NCBI GenBank assembly: GCA_018882485.1
Contig: VERU01000166.1
Span: forward strand, 1-6,240
DNA from: Rhodoferax sp.
GTDB lineage: Bacteria; Pseudomonadota; Gammaproteobacteria; Burkholderiales; Burkholderiaceae_C
Direction of reading: 5' to 3'
Length of the DNA stretch: 6,240 bases
The notes below the pieces were generated by a model. That model saw only the letters and a list, made by a program, of their open reading frames with translations. It made no database searches and was not told the DNA's origin. This document shows, one piece after another, positions 1 to 5,300 of this stretch (position 1 is the first letter of the stretch; each line of letters begins with the position of its first letter). A program made the translations under genes and the position numbers.

Positions 1-744
1 GTGCAGCACCGGATAGGGGTAAGGGGTCCGGCTCAGTTGTAATGCCACCTGTTCGCGGTGGTTGTCGTAGATGTGGCAGTCGCCCCCTGTCCAGATGAAC
101 TCCCCGGGCTCCAGGTCGCATTGCTGGGCCAGCATGTGCGTCAGCAGCGCGTAGCTGGCGATGTTGAAGGGAACCCCCAGAAAGATGTCGGCGCTGCGCT
201 GGTACAGCTGGCAGGACAGGCGGCCGCGCTGGCCCGGTGCCTGGGGCGGCGCCACATAGAACTGGAAGAAGGCATGGCAGGGCATCAGGGCCATCTTGTC
301 GAGGTCGGCCACGTTCCAGGCGCTGACGATGATGCGGCGTGAGTCCGGGTTGCTGCGCAGCGTGCGCACCACCTCGGCCATCTGGTCGATGTGGCCGCCA
401 TCCGGCGTTGGCCAGCTGCGCCACTGCACCCCGTAGACCGGCCCCAGATCGCCGTCGGGCCGGGCCCATTCGTCCCAGATGGTCACGCCGCGGTCGCGCA
501 GCCACTGGTTGTTGCCCGAGCCGCTGAGGAACCAGAGCAGTTCCACGATCACGGATTTCAGATGGACCCGCTTGGTGGTGACCAGCGGAAACCCTTCGTG
601 CAGATCGAAGCGCATCTGGTAACCGAACACGCTGGTGGTTCCGGTGCCGGTGCGGTCGGCCTTGCGCACCCCCTGGGCCAGCACATGGCGCACGAAGTCC
701 TCGTACTGGGAGCGCACCGGGCGCATGGGAGAGTCGGCTGGCAT
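1..744 (-). CDS. thyA: Thymidylate synthase, C-terminus cut by the window edge
   Basis: Cytoplasmic enzyme that methylates dUMP to dTMP using 5,10-methylenetetrahydrofolate, yielding dihydrofolate. The 248 visible residues align from memory along nearly all of E. coli ThyA (264 aa). I see DRTGTG with the phosphate-binding Arg31, [10 protein letters not shown] at 135-144 (Arg136/137), the catalytic cysteine Cys156 in [20 protein letters not shown] with Arg183 and Asp186, Asn194 in PFNIASY, and His224/Tyr226 in GGDCHIY. A short insertion at about 165-175 ([10 protein letters not shown]) separates it from E. coli and fits Burkholderiales homologues. The last 25-30 residues lie beyond position 1. 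Start choice is uncertain: in-frame ATGs occur at 801, 744 and 726, none with a clear Shine-Dalgarno. I chose 744; family alignment would also allow 726, while 801 would add 19 low-complexity residues. It is the third leftward gene after DUF2069 and the FAD oxidase. Identity is certain; only the start is open. Confidence 0.97.
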   Translation of the reverse strand, partial: MPADSPMRPVRSQYEDFVRHVLAQGVRKADRTGTGTTSVFGYQMRFDLHEGFPLVTTKRVHLKSVIVELLWFLSGSGNNQWLRDRGVTIWDEWARPDGDLGPVYGVQWRSWPTPDGGHIDQMAEVVRTLRSNPDSRRIIVSAWNVADLDKMALMPCHAFFQFYVAPPQAPGQRGRLSCQLYQRSADIFLGVPFNIASYALLTHMLAQQCDLEPGEFIWTGGDCHIYDNHREQVALQLSRTPYPYPVLH

Positions 745-862
745 GGTGGGTTTGCGCGGCAGGGCCCGGACGGCGTGGGCCGCCTCGGTTGAGCGACGCA
801 TTCTAGGGTGTCAGGCCGTTTGCTGAGTCCCCGCTTGCAGGTGCGGCGGGGCCGCCCCGCTC
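745..862 (-). other. Spacer between FAD oxidase and thyA with GC-rich hairpins
   Basis: This is the longest non-coding stretch, 118 bp if thyA starts at 744 and 61 bp if it starts at 801. Just after the oxidase stop codon lies a perfect 6-bp stem (846-851 with 855-860, GCGGGG/CCCCGC, 3-nt loop). The 846-851 arm can instead pair with 829-834 (CCCCGC, 11-nt loop), so two hairpins are mutually exclusive. Neither is followed by a T-tract on the leftward strand, so this is not a classical intrinsic terminator. I see no convincing -35/-10 pair for thyA here. The hairpins may slow or protect transcripts, or be chance in high-GC DNA. Confidence 0.4.
846..860 (-). terminator. Weak hairpin just after the FAD oxidase stop
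   Basis: Perfect 6-bp GC stem with a 3-nt loop, starting 2 nt after the oxidase TGA (863-865). There is no run of T after the stem in the leftward direction, so intrinsic termination would be weak at best. It may instead act as a 3' stabilising structure, or thyA may be read through from the upstream genes. Confidence 0.25.
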
Positions 863-2305
863 TCAGGCCAGCACCCGCCCCGGGTTGAGCAGGCCCAGCG
901 GGTCCAGCGCCTGCTTGATGGCCCGCATCATGGCCAGCGCCGGTGCCGGTTTGTAGCGCGCCAGATGACCGACCTTGAGGCCGCCGATGCCGTGCTCCGC
1001 CGAAAACGAGCCGCCGAAGGCCTGCACCGTGTCGAAGACCAGCTCGTTGACCATGGCCTCATGGTCGCGCAGGAAGGCCGCCGGATCGGTGTGCTCGGGC
1101 GCCTGCACGTTGAAGTGCAGGTTGCCGTCGCCGAGATGTCCGAAATTGACGATGCGCACCCCGGGGACGGCCGCCTGCAGCCGGGTTTCGGCGGCAGCCA
1201 CGAAATCCGGGATCGCCGATATGGGCACGGCGATGTCGTGCTTGATGTTGAGCCCCTCCTGTGCCTGGGCCAGCGGGATGCTTTCCCGCACCTGCCACAT
1301 CGCCTCCGCCTGCGCCAGGGTGTGCGCCAGCACCGCGTCGCTGGCGCAACCCGTCTCCAGGGCTTCTTCCAGCAGGCGGTCGAAGCGCGCTCGGGCGTGG
1401 TCGGCCGATTCGTGGTCGGAATTTTCCAGCAGTACCGCCCACGGCCCCGATCCTGGCAGCGGCACCCGCTGGCCGGGCAGGTGACGCGCCACCAGATCCA
1501 GGGCCAGTTGTCCCATCAGCTCGAAGCCGGTCAGGCCCGGGCCCAGATGGCGGTGGGCCAGCCGCAGCAGCGCCAGCGCCTGGCCTACCGAGGGCACGGC
1601 CACCCAGGCGGTCAGCCGGGCCACCGGCAGGGGGTAGAGCTTGAGGGTGGCAGCCGTGATGATGCCCAAGGTGCCCTCGGAGCCGATCATCAGGTGCCGC
1701 AGGTCGTATCCCGTGTTGTCCTTCCGAAGGCCGGTCAGGCCGTTCCAGATGTCGCCCTGGGCCGTGACCACTTCCACGCCCAGGCAGAGTTCGCGGGCGT
1801 TGCCGTAGCGCAGCACCTGGGTGCCCCCGGCATTGGTGGCCAGGTTGCCGCCGATGGTGCAGCTGCCTTCGGCGGCCAGGCTCAGCGGGAACAGGAAGCC
1901 GGCCGCCTGCGCCTGCTGCTGCAGCACCGACAGCACGCAACCCGCCTCGGCGGTGAGGGTCAGGTTGTCGGCGTCGAGCGCGCGCAGCCGGTTCATGCGC
2001 TGCAGGCTCAGCACCACCTGGCGACCGCTGGCGTCGGGCACGCCGCCCACCACCAGACCGGTATTGCCGCCCTGGGGCACCAGGCTGGGGCCGCTCAGCG
2101 GATCCCGCTGTCGCGCCTGGGCGCAGGCCCGCACCACGGCCGCGACTTCGGCGGTGCTGCCGGGTCGCACCACGGCCAGTGCCCGGCCGCGCTGGCGCCG
2201 CCGCCAGTCCTGCTCCCAGGCAGCGAGGCCGTCGCCGGTGAGCACGTGGTCGGCTCCCACCACGGTGTGCAGCTCGGCCAGCAGATCAGTCACGGGTTCG
2301 GTCAC
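863..2305 (-). CDS. FAD-linked oxidase, D-2-hydroxyglutarate/D-lactate dehydrogenase family
   Basis: Flavoprotein of the VAO/PCMH superfamily that oxidises a D-2-hydroxyacid to the 2-oxoacid and passes electrons to an acceptor such as a quinone, cytochrome or electron-transfer flavoprotein. It has 480 aa, the usual length. The N-terminal FAD domain shows PQGGNTGLVVGG (77-88), the EAGC segment near 120-123, GSCTIGGNLATNAGG (147-161), LRYGN (165-169) and DNTGYDLRHLMIGSEGTLGI (196-215). The C-terminal domain has the metal-site motif GHLGDGNLH (His390, His397) and SAEHGIG (Glu437, His438), ending in LDPLGLLNPGRVL, typical of D2HGDH/GlcD-like enzymes. The frame stays open well upstream of 2305, but that part overlaps the DUF2069 gene and has no family homology. 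I chose GTG at 2305, whose GTGA overlaps the DUF2069 stop; GTG at 2293 is equally possible. No Shine-Dalgarno is visible, so translation probably couples to DUF2069. Family certain; substrate (D-2-hydroxyglutarate, D-lactate or glycolate) not resolved. Confidence 0.93.
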   Translation of the reverse strand: MTEPVTDLLAELHTVVGADHVLTGDGLAAWEQDWRRRQRGRALAVVRPGSTAEVAAVVRACAQARQRDPLSGPSLVPQGGNTGLVVGGVPDASGRQVVLSLQRMNRLRALDADNLTLTAEAGCVLSVLQQQAQAAGFLFPLSLAAEGSCTIGGNLATNAGGTQVLRYGNARELCLGVEVVTAQGDIWNGLTGLRKDNTGYDLRHLMIGSEGTLGIITAATLKLYPLPVARLTAWVAVPSVGQALALLRLAHRHLGPGLTGFELMGQLALDLVARHLPGQRVPLPGSGPWAVLLENSDHESADHARARFDRLLEEALETGCASDAVLAHTLAQAEAMWQVRESIPLAQAQEGLNIKHDIAVPISAIPDFVAAAETRLQAAVPGVRIVNFGHLGDGNLHFNVQAPEHTDPAAFLRDHEAMVNELVFDTVQAFGGSFSAEHGIGGLKVGHLARYKPAPALAMMRAIKQALDPLGLLNPGRVLA

Positions 2306-2315
2306 GGGTTCGGTC
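2289..2315. repeat. 12-bp tandem repeat, 2.25 copies, at the DUF2069/oxidase junction
   Basis: Period-12 direct repeat (unit CACGGGTTCGGT at 2291-2302 and 2303-2314, with the period extending to 2289 and 2315). On the coding strand each copy carries a GTGAC, so the repeat creates two in-frame GTG start candidates for the FAD oxidase (2305 and 2293). The first also contains the DUF2069 TGA (2302-2304). A single-copy ancestor would have had the same GTGA overlap, so the duplication preserved the stop/start coupling and only added residues near the oxidase N-terminus. Confidence 0.85.
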
Positions 2316-2694
2316 GTGGCACGCGGCCGGCGGCCAGCCGCCAGCGCACGTGCAGGGCGCAGGCCAGAAACAGCAGCAGGCACAGCACCACCTGGGCCAG
2401 CGCCAGCCAGCGACCGGGGGCCGGATCGCCCCAGGCCCGGACCACGCCCTCGGTGAAGTACAGCCACACCAGCAGCGTCACCCAGCGGTAGGTGTAGAGC
2501 CGGTGTTTGAGCAGGCCGGCCAGCGGCAGGCACAGCGGCAGCACCTTCAGGGCCAGCCAGGAGCCGCCGGGCCGCAGTGGGGCCAGGGCCAGCTCCCAGG
2601 CGAGGCCCAGCAGGATGAGGCCGAGCAGGCTGCCCACAGCCAGGGCGCGGGTGTAAGCGATGTCGGCCGGGACCGGGTGCGGGTTGGAGGGCAT
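2302..2694 (-). CDS. DUF2069 small integral membrane protein
   Basis: A 130-aa protein of unknown function. It matches my memory of the DUF2069 family: LRPGGSWLALKVLPL (40-54), then YTYRWVTLLVWLYFTEGVVRA (67-87), each surrounded by hydrophobic stretches. Four membrane segments are likely, at about 17-37, 46-63, 69-84 and 96-116, with a short basic C-terminal tail, placing it in the inner membrane. The start at ATG 2694 gives a 15-residue lead before the first helix, normal for the family; no good Shine-Dalgarno precedes it. It is divergent from yihY with almost no spacer, and its TGA overlaps the GTG of the FAD oxidase, so it is probably the first gene of a leftward operon. From memory, DUF2069 genes often sit near yihY and a WrbA-type quinone reductase in betaproteobacteria; no wrbA is present here. 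The family carries no known catalytic residues. Confidence 0.9.
   Translation of the reverse strand: MPSNPHPVPADIAYTRALAVGSLLGLILLGLAWELALAPLRPGGSWLALKVLPLCLPLAGLLKHRLYTYRWVTLLVWLYFTEGVVRAWGDPAPGRWLALAQVVLCLLLFLACALHVRWRLAAGRVPRPNP
2686..2691 (+). promoter_or_regulatory. Possible Shine-Dalgarno for yihY
   Basis: GGAGGG lies 12 nt before ATG 2704 and 24 nt before ATG 2716. The spacing is long for 2704 and far too long for 2716, so it mildly favours the upstream start. It lies inside the first codons of the divergent DUF2069 gene. Confidence 0.4.
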
Positions 2695-2703
2695 GGCGGT
2701 GGC

Positions 2704-3975
2704 ATGATAACGGGCATGAGCCTGCCCGATGCCCCCGCCGCCGCCGTCGATCCGGGCCTGACCCGACGCTGGCGCAGGCTGATCGACGAGATCATCTGGT
2801 TTCCCTGGAGGGGCACGCTGCTGACCCTGCGCGAGCGCTTCCGGGAGGACCACCTGGCGCTCACCGCCAGCAGCCTGACTTTCACCACGACGATCGCGAT
2901 GGTGCCGTTCTTCACCGTGGCGCTGGCCCTGTTCACGGCGTTTCCGATGTTCGCCAAGTTCCAGGATGTGCTGCAGAAGTGGCTCATCGAGAGCCTGATC
3001 CCCGACAACATCGCCCGCCAGGTGCTGGGTTACCTCACCCAGTTTGCCGGCAAGGCCAGCCGACTGGGCGCGGCCGGCCTGATCGTGCTGCTGAGCACCG
3101 CCCTGGCGCTGACCTTCACCATCGACCGCACGCTCAACGCCATCTGGCGGGTGCGCCGGCCCCGTCCGTTCGGCCAGCGGGTGCTGTTCTACTGGGCGGC
3201 GATCACCTTCGGGCCGCTGCTGCTGGGCGTGAGCCTGACGCTCACGTCGTACGCCCTGACGGCTTCGCGTGGCGTGGTGGGCGTCCTGCCGGGCGGTGTG
3301 CCGCTGCTGCTGGACCTGATCCAGTTCCTGCTGATGGCCCTGGGCATGACCTCGCTGTACCGCTACGTGCCCAACACGGCGGTGCGCTGGTCCCACGCCT
3401 GGGCCGGCGGTCTGTTTGTGGCGGCCGGACTGGAGCTGGCCAAAAAGCTGCTGACGGTCTACCTGGCCAAGGTGCCAACCTATTCGGCGGTGTACGGTGC
3501 CTTTGCCACCGTGCCCATCCTGCTGGTCTGGATTTACCTGGCCTGGGTCATCGTGCTGATGGGCGCCGTGATCGCGGCCTATCTGCCGGCGTTGCAGTCG
3601 CGCACCCCCCACCGCCCGCGTCTGCCGGGGGTGGCTTTCCAGCTGGCCCTGGAGACCCTGCAGTTGCTGAAGGCCGCGCGCCGGGAGCCGCAGCGCGGCC
3701 TCACCGCCGAGCAACTGGCCGCCCGCCTGAGGGCGGATCCGCCGCAGCTCGACCGGGTGCTGGCGACGCTGCGCGATCTGGACTGGATCGGCCAGCTCGA
3801 TGAGGAAACCCCGGGTGCGCCGCAGCGCCAGGTGCTGCTGGCCGAACCGGCGACCACCCCGCTGGCGCCGCTGGTCCAGGCCCTGCTGCTGCCGCGTCAG
3901 CCGGCCACCGAAGCCTTGTGGCAAAACAGCCGCTGGGCCACAGCCCGTCTGGATCAGGCGCTATCGAATCAGTAG
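2704..3975 (+). CDS. yihY: YihY/BrkB-family inner membrane protein with C-terminal extension
   Basis: Polytopic membrane protein of unknown role. The family was once called ribonuclease BN, but that activity belongs to a different protein (ElaC/Rbn), so no nuclease role should be assumed. Numbered from the second ATG (2716, 419 aa), membrane segments lie at about 52-76, 118-136, 156-181, 194-214, 229-250 and 266-291. The family signature YSAVYGAFATVPILLVWIYL is at 256-275, and ALTASSLTFTTTIAMVPF at 48-65. E. coli YihY is about 290 aa; here a soluble tail (about 300-419) follows. Residues 326-378 look like a winged helix (RGLTAEQLAARL, then DRVLATLRDLDWIGQL and a beta-like RQVLLAE). Starts at 2704 and 2716 are both in frame. 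2704 has GGAGGG at 2686-2691, 12 nt upstream; 2716 has none. The gene diverges from DUF2069 and converges on the hydrolase gene, overlapping its end by 7 bp, so it is probably monocistronic. Confidence 0.92.
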   Translation: MITGMSLPDAPAAAVDPGLTRRWRRLIDEIIWFPWRGTLLTLRERFREDHLALTASSLTFTTTIAMVPFFTVALALFTAFPMFAKFQDVLQKWLIESLIPDNIARQVLGYLTQFAGKASRLGAAGLIVLLSTALALTFTIDRTLNAIWRVRRPRPFGQRVLFYWAAITFGPLLLGVSLTLTSYALTASRGVVGVLPGGVPLLLDLIQFLLMALGMTSLYRYVPNTAVRWSHAWAGGLFVAAGLELAKKLLTVYLAKVPTYSAVYGAFATVPILLVWIYLAWVIVLMGAVIAAYLPALQSRTPHRPRLPGVAFQLALETLQLLKAARREPQRGLTAEQLAARLRADPPQLDRVLATLRDLDWIGQLDEETPGAPQRQVLLAEPATTPLAPLVQALLLPRQPATEALWQNSRWATARLDQALSNQ

Positions 3976-4778
3976 CGAGCCAGAAACCCCTTGAGGGCCG
4001 CGAGCAGGGGCTCGGGGGTTTCGGTCATCTGGTGGTGACCGCCCGGCAGCAGCACCACCTGACCCTGGCGCGCCCGCTGCACCAGCGGCTGGGCCGCGCG
4101 CGGCGGTGTCATCTGATCCTGGCTGCCCAGCAGGAACAGCACCGGGCAGCTCACCCGCTCCATGGCCGCCTCGGCCCCGCGGTAGCGGTCGCAGGCCAGG
4201 AATCCGGTGTGGAACAGGTTGACCCTGGGGTTGCTGGCCAGCACCCGGCGGCCCAGCGCCATGGAGGCCCCGTAGACCCAGGTGCCCGGCCCGAGTGCCG
4301 ATGGCGGCGGTGCGAGGGTGGACCTCGAGAACTGGTTGACCATCTCCAGCGCCCGCATCGGCTCGTCCTGCGAGGCCTGCAGCAACGCGTCGGAGACCCG
4401 CATGGGTGCGGCCGTGCCCACCAGCACCAGCTGCGGCACGCGTTCGGGTGCCTGTCCGGCCGCCTCCAGCGCCACCAGCGACCCGAAGCTGTGTCCGGCC
4501 AGCACCGCGCGCTGCAGCCCCAGGGCATCCAGCAGCGCCAGCACCCCCTGGGCAGCCTGTTCGACCGAGCCGGGCGGTTCACCGCCGCTGCGGCAATGAC
4601 CGGGCAGGTCCAGGGCCAGCACATTCCAGCCGTGGTGCGCCAGGTAGCGCGACTGCAGGATCCACACGCTGTGGTCGTTCAGCACGCCGTGGATGAACAC
4701 GATGGTGGGCCGGCTGGCATCGTAGGGGCGCCCGCCGGTGTAGGCGTACTGGGGGCTGCCGTGGACGTTGATGTACAT
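3969..4778 (-). CDS. Alpha/beta-fold hydrolase
   Basis: A 269-aa single-domain serine hydrolase of the alpha/beta fold, probably cytoplasmic since no signal peptide is visible. The oxyanion-hole motif FIHG is at 28-31 and the strand/loop ALDLPGHCRS at 55-64. The nucleophile elbow AGHSFGS at 94-100 gives Ser97. The acid is probably Asp221 in LGSQDQMTP, and the base His248 or His249 in PGGHHQMTE. A cap region spans about 125-200. The usual GHGRS is GHCRS here, a minor deviation. The fold covers esterases, lactonases, C-C bond hydrolases and haloperoxidase-like enzymes, and nothing fixes the substrate. ATG 4778 is the only sensible start, giving a short N-terminal strand (YINVHGSPQYAYTG) before the fold, but no clear Shine-Dalgarno is present. 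It follows ypeA by 43 bp on the same strand, and its stop codon lies inside the last codons of convergent yihY. Confidence 0.93.
   Translation of the reverse strand: MYINVHGSPQYAYTGGRPYDASRPTIVFIHGVLNDHSVWILQSRYLAHHGWNVLALDLPGHCRSGGEPPGSVEQAAQGVLALLDALGLQRAVLAGHSFGSLVALEAAGQAPERVPQLVLVGTAAPMRVSDALLQASQDEPMRALEMVNQFSRSTLAPPPSALGPGTWVYGASMALGRRVLASNPRVNLFHTGFLACDRYRGAEAAMERVSCPVLFLLGSQDQMTPPRAAQPLVQRARQGQVVLLPGGHHQMTETPEPLLAALKGFLARY
3983..4022. other. Nested inverted repeat at the convergent gene ends
   Basis: Outer arms GAAACCCC (3983-3990) and GGGGTTTC (4015-4022) are perfectly complementary over 8 bp. Inside lies a second perfect stem, CGAGC (4001-4005) with GCTCG (4010-4014), loop AGGG; the inner 3' arm abuts the outer 3' arm and a 10-nt bulge lies on the left. 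It begins 7 nt after the yihY stop and lies in the last codons of the hydrolase gene. Without a following T-run in either direction it is not a textbook terminator, but it is placed where one for yihY would be expected. Confidence 0.35.
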
Positions 4779-4821
4779 GGGGGCTTGCGGGGTGTGAAAA
4801 ATAGCGCTCGGTTGCCGTGCC

Positions 4822-5253
4822 TCAGGTGTCCGGGATCAGGCGCTTGCCCAGGCTGGTCACCTCGTCGATGCCATAGCCCAGGCGCTGATAGAACCCGATG
4901 ACCTGCAGGTTGCCGGTGCGCACCAGCAGGTTGATCTTGGGGCAGCCGGCGGCCTTGAGCAGGCCCTCACCGTGCGCCATCAGCGCGGCACCCAGCCCGC
5001 CGGACTGCCGGTCGGGCCGCACCGCCAGGTAGTTGACCCAGCCGCGGTGGCCGTCGTAGCCGAACATGGCGCTGGCCACCACGGCCGGTGGCCCGCTGGC
5101 GGTTTCGACGCCTACCAGGAACCACTCCGGTCGCACCTCGAGCTTGCGGGCGATGTCCTTGACTGGGTCGTTCCAGGGCCGCGTCAGGCCGCAGGTCTGC
5201 CACAGCGCCACCACGGCAGACTGGTCGGCATCGGTGTAGGCACGGATCAGCAT
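4822..5253 (-). CDS. ypeA: GNAT-family acetyltransferase, YpeA type
   Basis: A 143-aa acetyl-CoA-dependent N-acetyltransferase matching E. coli YpeA along its full length from memory. Shared landmarks are the N-terminal LTRPWNDP (23-30) followed by DIARKLE, then FGYDGHRG (64-71), YLAVRP at 75-80, CPKINLLVR (104-112) and the closing YQRLGY...SLGKRLIPD (122-142). The acetyl-CoA pyrophosphate-binding motif Q/R-x-x-G-x-G/A is met by Gln83-Gly88 (QSGGLG). The acceptor substrate of YpeA is not known to me and cannot be read from sequence. The start at ATG 5253 is well supported by AAGGAA 6 nt upstream. It lies 47 bp after metY and 43 bp before the hydrolase gene, all leftward, so the three are probably co-transcribed. 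Confidence 0.95.
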   Translation of the reverse strand: MLIRAYTDADQSAVVALWQTCGLTRPWNDPVKDIARKLEVRPEWFLVGVETASGPPAVVASAMFGYDGHRGWVNYLAVRPDRQSGGLGAALMAHGEGLLKAAGCPKINLLVRTGNLQVIGFYQRLGYGIDEVTSLGKRLIPDT

Positions 5254-5259
5254 GGGCGA

Positions 5260-5265
5260 TTCCTT
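5260..5265 (-). promoter_or_regulatory. Shine-Dalgarno for ypeA
   Basis: AAGGAA on the leftward strand ends 6 nt before the ypeA ATG (5253). It is the clearest ribosome binding site in the window and fixes this start. Confidence 0.7.
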
Positions 5266-5300
5266 GTGGCGCGCGCAGGGAAGGATCGGGCGGGTCGGGT

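Noticed and set aside
965..2491. Long rightward open frame (508 codons) opposite the FAD oxidase gene
   Set aside because: It is antisense to a clear flavoprotein gene, has Gln/His/Gly-rich composition and no recognisable motifs. Long antisense frames are common in DNA of this GC content.
2306..2533. N-terminal extension of the FAD oxidase to 556 residues
   Set aside because: The extra 76 residues are Ala/Gly/Arg-rich, match nothing in the family and lie across the DUF2069 gene. The GTG starts at 2305 or 2293 fit the family length.
2695..3924. Upstream extension of the DUF2069 frame opposite yihY, over 400 codons
   Set aside because: It is a low-complexity Gln/Arg/Gly-rich shadow of the yihY coding sequence. 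DUF2069 homology begins only at the ATG at 2694.
4779..4821. T-rich patch (4797-4801 on the leftward strand) between ypeA and the hydrolase as a promoter or terminator
   Set aside because: TATTTT is a weak -10 with no matching -35, and the stem before the T-run is only about 3 bp. Neither reading is convincing.
3918..4901. Rightward open frame of 327 codons opposite the hydrolase gene
   Set aside because: It is antisense to a hydrolase with an intact catalytic triad, has biased composition and no known domain.
5254..5300. Regulatory element between metY and ypeA
   Set aside because: Apart from the ypeA ribosome binding site, the 47 bp show only GC-rich sequence with no hairpin or promoter.
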